Assembly (NCBI GenBank): GCA_017998095.1
Contig: JAGODU010000165.1
Coordinates: 1 to 8,653, forward strand
DNA: 8,653 nt
Direction of reading: 5' to 3'
Source: Prolixibacteraceae bacterium
Lineage (GTDB): Bacteria; Bacteroidota; Bacteroidia; Bacteroidales; Prolixibacteraceae
In this document: piece after piece, positions 1 through 6,599 of the stretch
How positions within the stretch are numbered: position 1 is the stretch's first letter
Layout: every line of letters starts with the position of its first letter
Translations under genes and position numbers: made by a program
Notes under the pieces: model-generated
Database searches by the model: none
What the model was told of the DNA's origin: nothing
The model's input: only the letters and a program-made list of their open reading frames with translations

Positions 1-991
1 CTTTGCTTAATCTTTTGTCGCTATTGAACACGTTTCCTTCCTTATATGGCCTGAAAATAGAAAATCTACTGTCAAAATCAGTTATTCCTTTCAAGTCTTT
101 TATTCCCGAAGTAAAAATCCAGTAATCAGCATCCGAAGCATTTAAAATCATTTCTTCAATTGATACAACAAAACTTTCCTCACTTTGATTGTTTTTCCAT
201 AAATAATCAGCTCCTGAATCATGAATAAGATTTGAAAGATGAGATTTTCCCCCGGGAACCCACCATTGCTCCTTGAATGGCAGTCCTGTCATAATACGGG
301 GCCGGAAGGAGCAAGTATCTGCAATTTTCTTAAGTTCCAAATAATTTGTCCTGATACTATTGAAAATTGAATCTCCGGTTTCTTCTTTACAATAAAATCG
401 GGATATGAATTTAATCCATTCTGCCTTCCCAAGAGGTGTATGCTCAAGATATTCAGCATTAAGAATAACAGGTATTCCCATATCCTTAAGCCTGTTTACA
501 AATCCCACAACTTCACTGCCAACTCCATACGCAAATATAATATCAGGATTCATTTTCACTATTTGTTCATAATTGATATTTTGACCATACCCGACATCTA
601 TAATTTCCTTATTGACATAGCGATTATAAATTGTGGAATCATAAACATATTCAGCTCCTGATAAACCTATAACAGTATTTGTTTCATTTAAAGCCTTAAT
701 ATATGGGACATGAGTTGTAGAAAGGCAAATAACCCTTTTTACAGGTACATGAATTACATTCTCAAGTGTATCAATTTGTTCATTTCCTGAAGATAAATAA
801 TAATCAAACTTTTCATGACCGGCACCTTCCCATGGACTGTAAACAGTTAGTTTAGTAAGTTTCCCTACTTCGCTTATTGAAAATCCAACTGCATACTCAT
901 TCTTGTTTCCGGTAACTTTAAAATCTTTTTTTGATGAGGTACAGCTATTAAGAAAAAGAAAAACTAAAAAAGTAAAAATGTAATTTCGCAT
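1..991 (-). CDS. ABC-type periplasmic substrate-binding lipoprotein (BtuF/FecB-like), 3' end missing
   Basis: I translated 330 codons from the ATG at 989-991 to the window edge; the frame is open throughout and the C-terminus lies outside. The N-terminus is a lipoprotein signal: a short hydrophobic stretch (residues 4-14) followed by the lipobox LNSC with the acylated Cys at 17. The body matches the helical-backbone binding proteins for corrinoids, haem or ferric siderophores. It has VKRVICLSTTHVPYIKAL near 84-101, a VIGLSG turn near 107, the VGYGQNINYEQIVKMNPDII segment near 133-152 (the usual 'G...nye.il.lnPDlv' motif), and WWVPGGKSHLSNLI near 243-256, typical of the Bacteroidota branch. 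It would hand ligand to an ABC permease, probably fed by a TonB-dependent receptor; neither is visible. Its start lies one base after the stop of the upstream protease gene, so translation is probably coupled. The ligand cannot be told from sequence. Family call is firm; substrate is open. Confidence 0.85.
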   Translation of the reverse strand, partial: MRNYIFTFLVFLFLNSCTSSKKDFKVTGNKNEYAVGFSISEVGKLTKLTVYSPWEGAGHEKFDYYLSSGNEQIDTLENVIHVPVKRVICLSTTHVPYIKALNETNTVIGLSGAEYVYDSTIYNRYVNKEIIDVGYGQNINYEQIVKMNPDIIFAYGVGSEVVGFVNRLKDMGIPVILNAEYLEHTPLGKAEWIKFISRFYCKEETGDSIFNSIRTNYLELKKIADTCSFRPRIMTGLPFKEQWWVPGGKSHLSNLIHDSGADYLWKNNQSEESFVVSIEEMILNASDADYWIFTSGIKDLKGITDFDSRFSIFRPYKEGNVFNSDKRLSK

Positions 992-992
992 A

Positions 993-3146
993 TTATTTTC
1001 CGGTTACTACGAATTTCTTTATTTCAGCCTTACTTCCGTTGGAGACTTTTATTAAATAAATCCCCGGGGGGAAACTTGAAACAGATAATTCAGTATACAT
1101 TCTATTTTCAATACAATCTGATAAAACTGACTTTCCCGACATATCACTGACGATTATGTTATATAGAGGTGCCCTTTCTTTAAATTCGACAACAACATAA
1201 TTTTCTGCAGGATTTGGGAATAGTCTGAATAACTGATCAGCTTTAAATATTGTATCCACATCTTCAGTAAAAGAGGAATTGCATAGCATAACCTGAATTA
1301 GCAAAGAAGCACCGGAGTTTTTCACATCTGCCAGATCAGTTACCTTTTTCCATATATCATCCTGCTTAACAAGCATGGAGTTTTTAATAATAGCCGGTCT
1401 GAAATGAGATTGAAATATAGCAAGAGAGTCTTCTCCTGAAGGTATAACAATACTAATAAAAAAGTTTCCGTTAACATTTACAGGTTCACTAAAACTGAAA
1501 TAGTTCATTGCATTTTCCGTTAACTGTTTCATAGGAAACTTAAATTGTTTTACAGCAAAAACAGGCAGCGAGTCTCCGGTATAAATTCGGATTGTAAAGT
1601 CCGGACTATCTTCATCAAATTTGAATCCGGCAACACCTACTGCAACCCCACAAATTGTTGCCTTTTCAATTTCAGTAAATATTTCTCCCACCTCAGTAAT
1701 ATTCATCTTATTATTCCCTGAATAAATACCTTCAGTACTTTTAAAATCCGGCAATAAGGCAACTGAATCTTCAACCACAAAATTACTGGTAAAGTCACAT
1801 CCTTTGTCTGATTTAAAAGGATCATAACCATCCAATGTGAGCTTTCCTGTTCCACCCGGATCCAGCCATCTTTTTAGTTGCCTATTGTTTTGACTTTTAT
1901 ATGTCCACATCCTGTCTAATCGTGCAAAACAATCATATTCAGGATCATCACATGTAGCATCTCCGCCTGAAAGTGTTCCAACTACCCTGCCTGAATTATT
2001 AAACAGAGCAGCGCCGGAAGAACCGCCTTCGGTTGAACCGGTCTCCCACTCTCTAACTTTCCAATGTCCATTATTCAGAAATCGGGTAGAGTACCTTGTT
2101 GAATCACATTTTCCTGAATCGTGAGATATCTTCTTTACATCTCCATTTGGATGATGTATTGTATACGTATTTTCAGGGAGATTTTTTGTAACATCCCAAC
2201 CTGAGTAATAAGGTCTGTAAGTTGCAGGAGGTGTTTCACTTAATTCTACAAGTATAAAATCAAGGCTGTCAAACCAGGCTAATGCTTCAGATCCACTTAC
2301 TGATTGTATATCAAAGCCATCCATACCTGTACAAAAAGGACTTTCATAGTTAAAATCATATAATGAAGTATTAGCCACTTCAGGAGAATCATAAATATGA
2401 AACGCAGAAATAAGGTATGGTTTGCCATTCTGAAGAACAGTATTTAATAGTGTTCCTGTACCAATCTCATCTCCGGCTATTATCCTGCATACAGAGTGTT
2501 TTTGCTTGTCAAGCCCTGATTCAAATTCACAGTTCACATCAACATGACACCATTCAGATAATCTTCTGTCCCATCGGTTTTTAAAGTTGAAAATTCCAAG
2601 ATAATCATGATTTACTTCACCAATCTCAAGTTCCCCTTTAAAAGCTGCATTATAAGGTTCTTCATACTGAATTACTAATTCATCTCCGGGAATTGGATAA
2701 ACGCCCAGCTTTTTAAATTCTTTATTATTAAAGCTTGTAAATGCACCCAGAATGTGTTCTTTGTTCTTATCAAAAACAAAAAGTCGAGCGCCATCAGGAA
2801 TATAATACTTTGAAAAAATAACATTTAAAGAAAGTGCACTATCTGATTTTATTATTGTTTGCCAGATTCTGTATCCATCTGCTTCAAACCATTGTCCTGA
2901 ATTTTCAGGAGTAATATTAACGCTGAAGGAATGGGCAAATTTTAAACTTTTAAAATTCTCTTTTAATGGTGTTTCCTCTCTCATTCTGCGGAAATCAATC
3001 CGGGGCATTATGATAGTTTTAACAGCCTGAGATGAAGATTTGAGATTTAAAATTTCAATAGGATAGCCACCTTGTGAAATCTGTCCGTAGATATCAACAA
3101 CAGATGAAATCAGGAAAATCAATATTAATGGGAATCTTATTTTCAT
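993..3146 (-). CDS. secreted lysyl-endopeptidase-like serine protease with T9SS sorting domain
   Basis: This 717-residue exported protease has a Sec signal peptide at residues 1 to about 21 (hydrophobic core 5-17, ending DIYGQ). An N-terminal pro-region (about 70-165) resembles lysyl endopeptidase propeptides: GQWFEADGYRIW, the ALSLN strand, IPDGARLFVFD and PGDELVIQYEEP. The chymotrypsin-fold domain spans about 198-440. The predicted triad is His250 (SAFH), Asp296 (LDFILVEL) and Ser377 (GGSSGAAL). CHVDVNC (200-206) matches the N-terminal cysteine pair of mature lysyl endopeptidase. Asp405 (EYDCFARL) lies where the S1 specificity Asp is expected, so cleavage after Lys or Arg is likely. Residues 450-635 are an unassigned, probably beta-rich domain. 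The C-terminus (about 640-717; RLFPNPAENYVVVEF, PPGIYLIKVS, KKFVVTGK) is a type A T9SS sorting tail, so the product should be exported through the outer membrane and anchored or released. The gene follows uvrB by 77 bp and runs directly into the binding lipoprotein gene. Confidence 0.88.
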   Translation of the reverse strand: MKIRFPLILIFLISSVVDIYGQISQGGYPIEILNLKSSSQAVKTIIMPRIDFRRMREETPLKENFKSLKFAHSFSVNITPENSGQWFEADGYRIWQTIIKSDSALSLNVIFSKYYIPDGARLFVFDKNKEHILGAFTSFNNKEFKKLGVYPIPGDELVIQYEEPYNAAFKGELEIGEVNHDYLGIFNFKNRWDRRLSEWCHVDVNCEFESGLDKQKHSVCRIIAGDEIGTGTLLNTVLQNGKPYLISAFHIYDSPEVANTSLYDFNYESPFCTGMDGFDIQSVSGSEALAWFDSLDFILVELSETPPATYRPYYSGWDVTKNLPENTYTIHHPNGDVKKISHDSGKCDSTRYSTRFLNNGHWKVREWETGSTEGGSSGAALFNNSGRVVGTLSGGDATCDDPEYDCFARLDRMWTYKSQNNRQLKRWLDPGGTGKLTLDGYDPFKSDKGCDFTSNFVVEDSVALLPDFKSTEGIYSGNNKMNITEVGEIFTEIEKATICGVAVGVAGFKFDEDSPDFTIRIYTGDSLPVFAVKQFKFPMKQLTENAMNYFSFSEPVNVNGNFFISIVIPSGEDSLAIFQSHFRPAIIKNSMLVKQDDIWKKVTDLADVKNSGASLLIQVMLCNSSFTEDVDTIFKADQLFRLFPNPAENYVVVEFKERAPLYNIIVSDMSGKSVLSDCIENRMYTELSVSSFPPGIYLIKVSNGSKAEIKKFVVTGK

Positions 3147-3150
3147 TACG

Positions 3151-3184
3151 CAAAAATAGAAAATTTATCACCTTTTAGTACAAA
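3151..3184 (-). promoter_or_regulatory. candidate Bacteroidota promoter for the protease-lipoprotein operon
   Basis: On the minus strand TATTTTTG (3151-3158) is a full match to the -7 element TAnnTTTG, and TTTG (3181-3184) sits 22 bp upstream as a -33 element, at the long end of usual spacing. The -7 box ends only 4 bp before the protease ATG, so transcription would start at or next to the start codon. The 77-bp gap is AT-rich, so a chance match is possible. I saw no convincing terminator between uvrB and this site. Confidence 0.4.
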
Positions 3185-3223
3185 ACAAAAAGTCATTACA
3201 AATGAATATGTTTTATCTCGTTA

Positions 3224-5260
3224 TCATTCACCAAACTTCTTCAACATAAATTCTTTAAGCCTGAACATTTCATCCCTGTATTGTGCTGCCTGAATAAAAT
3301 CAAGATCTTTGGCACATTTTTCCATTTCTTTTCTGACTTTAACAATTGCCTTCTCCAGTTCATCCCTGCCCATATATTGAATAACCGGGTCAGCTGCCAT
3401 ATCCTGACTTTCAGCTCCTGAATAATATTTCTTTTCTTTTGATTCAGCTGCTGCTTTTCGTTTGCTTTCTACACCAATAATAGGTCTGCTTGCCTTAACG
3501 ATTTGCGTTGGCGTGATACCATTTACTTCATTGTATTTCAACTGCTTTTCACGTCTGTAATCAGTTGACTCCATCATTCTCCTCATTGAATCAGTGATTT
3601 TATCAGCATACATTATCACTAATCCATCTATATTTCTTGCTGCCCTACCTGCAGTTTGTGTTAAAGACCTTTCCGATCTTAAAAAGCCTTCCTTATCTGC
3701 ATCAAGAATTGCAACCAATGAAACTTCAGGAAGATCAAGTCCTTCCCTTAAAAGATTTATACCAACAAGAACATCAAATTCCCCCTTGCGTAAACCATCA
3801 AGTATTTCTACTCTGTCAAGTGTCTCTACATCAGAATGAATGTATCTTGTTTTAACACCCATTCTTGTCAGATATTTTGAAAGTTCTTCTGCCATCCTCT
3901 TTGTAAGTGTGGTAACAAGAGTTCTTTCATTTTTCTCTACCCTCTTGTTTATCTCTTCTAACAGATTGTCAATCTGGTTAAGACTTGGCCTTACAACAAT
4001 TGCAGGATCAAGTAGTCCGGTAGGCCTGATTATTTGTTCTACAATTACCCCTTCCGATTTTGCAAGCTCATAATCTGCCGGGGTAGCACTTACAAATATA
4101 ACCTGTGTAATAATTTCTTCCCATTCTTCAAATTTCAGAGGACGGTTATCAATTGCTGCCGGAAGCCTGAACCCAAATTCTACAAGTGTCTGCTTACGAG
4201 AACGATCACCCCCGTACATTGCCCGTATCTGGGGAATAGTTACATGACTTTCATCGACAACCATTAAATAATCATCAGGAAAATAATCAAGAAGACAAAA
4301 CGGTCTGGTTCCGGGAAGACGCCCATCAAAATATCTTGAATAATTCTCAATCCCCGGACAATAACCAAGTTCTTTCATCATTTCGATATCATATTCTACC
4401 CTTTCCTTTATCCTCTTTGCTTCAAATGGTTTCCCAATTTCATTGAAATAATTTATTTGTTTTCCCAGGTCTAATTGAATTTCCTTCATTGCACTGTTCA
4501 TCCTTGCCTGAGTGGTAACAAATATGTTGGCAGGATAAATTATTAAATTTTCTACGTCTTCAAATACTCTTCCATTTTCGGGATTGAACTTATGAATTTC
4601 TTCTATATCATCACCAAAAAAAACGACTCTCACGGCATAATCAGCATATGCAGGGTAAACATCAATTGTATCACCTTTTACCCTGAAGTTACTTCTGTTG
4701 AATTCAATTTCGTTTCTTGAATACAAACCATCGACGAGCTTACGCAGAAAGGCATTCCTTGTAATGGTCTGACCAACAAATATCTCTACCATATTCTCAT
4801 GAAAATCATCCGGATTGCCTACGCCATAAAGACAAGAAACAGAAGAAACAACGATAACATCCCTTCTGCCTGACAGCAATGCTGATGTTGCACTAAGACG
4901 CATCTTTTCAATCTCATCATTTATTGACAAGTCCTTTTCAATATAAGTGTCAGTAACCGGTAAATACGCTTCAGGTTGATAATAATCGTAGTATGATACA
5001 AAATATTCAACTGCATTTTCAGGGAAAAATTGTTTCAACTCACTATATAACTGGGCAGCAAGAGTTTTGTTATGGCTAAGCACTAGTGTTGGTCTGCCTG
5101 TCCTTTCAATAACATTTGCAATGGTAAATGTTTTACCTGACCCTGTAACTCCAAGTAAGGTCTGGGCAAATATCCCATCATTTACACCCTGTGTAAGCTG
5201 ATCTATTGCTTGTGGCTGATCACCAGTTGGTTGATATTCAGAAACTATTTTAAATTCCAT
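3224..5260 (-). CDS. uvrB: UvrABC system protein B (excision nuclease helicase subunit)
   Basis: UvrB verifies DNA damage delivered by UvrA and positions UvrC for the dual incision in nucleotide excision repair, in the cytoplasm. The 678-residue product has normal length and a complete motif set. The N-terminus FKIVSEYQPTGDQPQAI is family-typical and fixes the start. Walker A is GVTGSGKT (37-44). The beta-hairpin region YFVSYYDYYQPEAYLP (86-101) clamps the DNA strand. Motif II is DESH (336-339) and motif III is SATP (391-394). GINLLREGLDLPEVSL (500-515) and QTAGRAARN (535-543) are motifs V and VI. The C-terminal UVR domain (about 633-667, DELEKAIVKVRKEM...DFIQAAQYRDE) is the UvrC-interacting coiled coil. 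The leader just before the ATG is A-rich (AAAAAATAAAAGTC), with no Shine-Dalgarno sequence. A repeat element fills most of the spacer upstream. Nothing in the protein looks altered. Confidence 0.98.
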   Translation of the reverse strand: MEFKIVSEYQPTGDQPQAIDQLTQGVNDGIFAQTLLGVTGSGKTFTIANVIERTGRPTLVLSHNKTLAAQLYSELKQFFPENAVEYFVSYYDYYQPEAYLPVTDTYIEKDLSINDEIEKMRLSATSALLSGRRDVIVVSSVSCLYGVGNPDDFHENMVEIFVGQTITRNAFLRKLVDGLYSRNEIEFNRSNFRVKGDTIDVYPAYADYAVRVVFFGDDIEEIHKFNPENGRVFEDVENLIIYPANIFVTTQARMNSAMKEIQLDLGKQINYFNEIGKPFEAKRIKERVEYDIEMMKELGYCPGIENYSRYFDGRLPGTRPFCLLDYFPDDYLMVVDESHVTIPQIRAMYGGDRSRKQTLVEFGFRLPAAIDNRPLKFEEWEEIITQVIFVSATPADYELAKSEGVIVEQIIRPTGLLDPAIVVRPSLNQIDNLLEEINKRVEKNERTLVTTLTKRMAEELSKYLTRMGVKTRYIHSDVETLDRVEILDGLRKGEFDVLVGINLLREGLDLPEVSLVAILDADKEGFLRSERSLTQTAGRAARNIDGLVIMYADKITDSMRRMMESTDYRREKQLKYNEVNGITPTQIVKASRPIIGVESKRKAAAESKEKKYYSGAESQDMAADPVIQYMGRDELEKAIVKVRKEMEKCAKDLDFIQAAQYRDEMFRLKEFMLKKFGE

Positions 5261-5274
5261 GACTTTTATTTTTT

Positions 5275-5304
5275 AGACACAAGTATCAAGAATCAAGACA
5301 CAAG
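5275..5304. repeat. left arm of inverted heptamer array (4 copies, CTTGNNT on minus strand)
   Basis: After an AG at 5275-5276 come four tandem 7-mers on the plus strand: ACACAAG (5277), TATCAAG (5284), AATCAAG (5291) and ACACAAG (5298). Read on the minus strand they are CTTGTGT, CTTGATT, CTTGATA and CTTGTGT. They are the inverted counterpart of the array at 5412-5455. The longest exact arm-to-arm complement is 20 bp (5286-5305 with 5432-5451). A second register gives 17 bp (5275-5291 with 5411-5427). The arm ends 14 bp from the uvrB ATG and would therefore lie in the uvrB leader. Confidence 0.9.
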
Positions 5305-5324
5305 ATTTGGTCTCTAATAACTTG

Positions 5325-5369
5325 ATAAATAAAACTATATAACCAAGACTCTTATATGCTTTTATTTAT
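5325..5369. repeat. central AT-rich imperfect palindrome between the heptamer arrays
   Basis: ATAAATAAAA (5325-5334) is the exact reverse complement of TTTTATTTAT (5360-5369). Inside it, after a 2x2 internal mismatch, ATATAA (5337-5342) pairs with TTATAT (5352-5357), leaving a 9-nt loop (CCAAGACTC, 5343-5351). It could form a 16-bp hairpin in DNA or RNA. As RNA it is weak, being almost all A-U pairs, and no dedicated U-tract follows it, so it is not a clear intrinsic terminator. It is centred in the spacer enclosed by the heptamer arms, giving a nested palindrome. Confidence 0.75.
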
Positions 5370-5411
5370 TACCTACGATAATGTTTATTCTCCAATCCAG
5401 CACAAACCAAT

Positions 5412-5455
5412 CTTGATACTTGTGTCTTGATTCTTGTGTCTTGATTCTTGAGTCT
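5412..5455. repeat. right arm of inverted heptamer array (6 copies, CTTGNNT on plus strand)
   Basis: Six contiguous 7-mers run without gaps: CTTGATA (5412), CTTGTGT (5419), CTTGATT (5426), CTTGTGT (5433), CTTGATT (5440) and CTTGAGT (5447), then a terminal CT at 5454-5455. The CTTG core and final position vary little, while positions 5-7 alternate ATT/ATA and TGT. The terminal CT falls within the murB stop codon (5454-5456, TAG on the minus strand). Just inside the array, ACCAATCTTG (5406-5415) mirrors ACCAAATCTTG on the other side (5301-5311, minus strand), so the symmetry extends beyond the heptamers. Confidence 0.92.
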
Positions 5456-6470
5456 AATTTACTACATTAACCTCAGGCTCCAAAGTTATTCCGAATTCCT
5501 CCACCACTGAGGCCTTTATCTTTTCAGCTACGTTCAAAATATCTGAACCTTTGGCATTTCCATAATTCACCAATACTAAAGCCTGATCTTTATGAACGCC
5601 GGCATCTCCTTCCCTGTATCCTTTCCAGCCACACTGATCAATAAGCCAACCGGCAGCAATCTTTAATTTTCCTTTTTCACCAGAAACATAAACAGGTATA
5701 TTGGCAAATTTCACTTTCAGACTTTCAACTACGTTACTATCAACAACCGGATTCTTAAAAAAGCTGCCTGCATTGCCTGTTATAAGAGGATCAGGCAATT
5801 TTGATTTTCTGATGTTAATAACTGCATCACGTATATTTTGCAAATTAACTTCCCCTCTCTTTTCAACTTCAGTCTTCAAAGCACCGTATTCAAGATTGAA
5901 AACAGGCGTCTTATTCAATTTGAAGATTACAGAAGTAATGATAACCTTACCCTTTAATGACTGTTTGAAAATTGAATTTCTGTAATCAAAATGGCAGCTG
6001 CTGTTGGAATATTCAAAATAACTGCCATGTTCAATAAAAAAACCTTTAACAAGATAAATACTGTCTTTTACTTCAGTACCGTAAGCTCCAATATTCTGAA
6101 CAGGTGATGCTCCAACATGCCCGGGTATATCAGAAAGATTTTCTATACCTCCAAGATCAGAAGAAACAGCATATTCAACAAGATCATCCCATTTTTCTCC
6201 AGCACCGGCTTCTACATACACATTTTTGCTATCTTCAGAAACTACATTTATACCTTTAATGGCCGGATAAATAATAATTCCGTTGAAATGGTTTATGAAC
6301 AACATATTGCTACCTCCGCCAAGAACAATATAATTTGAATTTATAAGCTTGTTTTCAAAAATGGTTAAAAGATCTTCATCACTGGTAAACTCAAGAAAAC
6401 TATCAGCTTTTACATCAATCCCGAAAGTATTATATTGTTTAAGACTAAGATTTTTATGCAGTTTTATCAT
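5454..6470 (-). CDS. murB: UDP-N-acetylenolpyruvoylglucosamine reductase
   Basis: MurB is the cytoplasmic FAD enzyme that reduces UDP-GlcNAc-enolpyruvate with NADPH to UDP-MurNAc, the second committed step of peptidoglycan synthesis. The product has 338 residues, close to the E. coli-type (type I) enzyme. The N-terminus KNLSLKQYNTFGID supports the chosen start. FAD-binding signatures are VLGGGSNMLF (49-58), AGAGEKWDDLVEYAV (88-102) and GIENLSDIPGHVGASPVQNIGAYG (108-131). Catalytic residues by family analogy are Arg164 (DYRNSIF), Ser236 (GNAGSFFKNP, the proton donor) and the Glu of the terminal LEPEVN motif (probably Glu333). AAGWLIDQCGWKG (272-284) is the usual type I segment. The gene stands at the head of the minus-strand group, divergent from the glycosyltransferase gene. 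Its stop codon overlaps the edge of the inverted heptamer element by two bases. Confidence 0.97.
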   Translation of the reverse strand: MIKLHKNLSLKQYNTFGIDVKADSFLEFTSDEDLLTIFENKLINSNYIVLGGGSNMLFINHFNGIIIYPAIKGINVVSEDSKNVYVEAGAGEKWDDLVEYAVSSDLGGIENLSDIPGHVGASPVQNIGAYGTEVKDSIYLVKGFFIEHGSYFEYSNSSCHFDYRNSIFKQSLKGKVIITSVIFKLNKTPVFNLEYGALKTEVEKRGEVNLQNIRDAVINIRKSKLPDPLITGNAGSFFKNPVVDSNVVESLKVKFANIPVYVSGEKGKLKIAAGWLIDQCGWKGYREGDAGVHKDQALVLVNYGNAKGSDILNVAEKIKASVVEEFGITLEPEVNVVN

Positions 6471-6599
6471 AGTATTGTCTGTTGACTTGTGATTATTATT
6501 CAGAATACTAAAAGAAATAAATTTCTAATTCGTTATGTATTAATTCTAAATGCCAAATATCGAAAAATTCCTTTAGTTTTGTTAGTATTTATATGAATT
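6471..6599. other. divergent intergenic region between murB and the glycosyltransferase gene
   Basis: This 129-bp AT-rich gap must hold the promoters for both directions. On the plus strand one -7-like element is visible (6574-6581). On the minus strand I found no full TAnnTTTG match; GATATTTG, centred near 6557, is one mismatch off but lacks a -33 partner. Short AT-rich inverted matches (AGTATT at 6471-6476 with AATACT at 6504-6509; AGAAAT/ATTTCT at 6513-6526) are present but could be chance. I see no small gene here. Confidence 0.6.
6574..6581 (+). promoter_or_regulatory. candidate -7 promoter element for the glycosyltransferase gene
   Basis: TAGTTTTG is a full match to the Bacteroidota -7 consensus TAnnTTTG and ends 18 bp before the ATG at 6600, implying a leader of roughly a dozen bases. 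I could not find a TTTG-type -33 element at 17-23 bp upstream, so the call rests on the single box. Confidence 0.25.

Noticed and set aside
440..661. Plus-strand open frame antisense to the binding lipoprotein gene
   Set aside because: The minus-strand frame is a clear binding-protein domain here; the plus-strand frame is low-complexity Ile/Asn-rich shadow.
3594..3839. Open frame antisense to uvrB
   Set aside because: It lies wholly within the conserved helicase coding region of uvrB and its translation resembles no protein; it is a coding shadow.
5275..5455. Heptamer arrays as a CRISPR array
   Set aside because: The units are 7 bp, contiguous and without spacers, and occur in opposite orientations; no cas gene is nearby.
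5701..5985. Open frame antisense to murB
   Set aside because: It is contained in intact murB sequence, with no family resemblance and no start-signal context.
6513..6526. AGAAAT-AA-ATTTCT inverted repeat in the divergent region as an operator
   Set aside because: Only 6 bp per arm of A/T-rich sequence, with no second copy; not distinguishable from chance.
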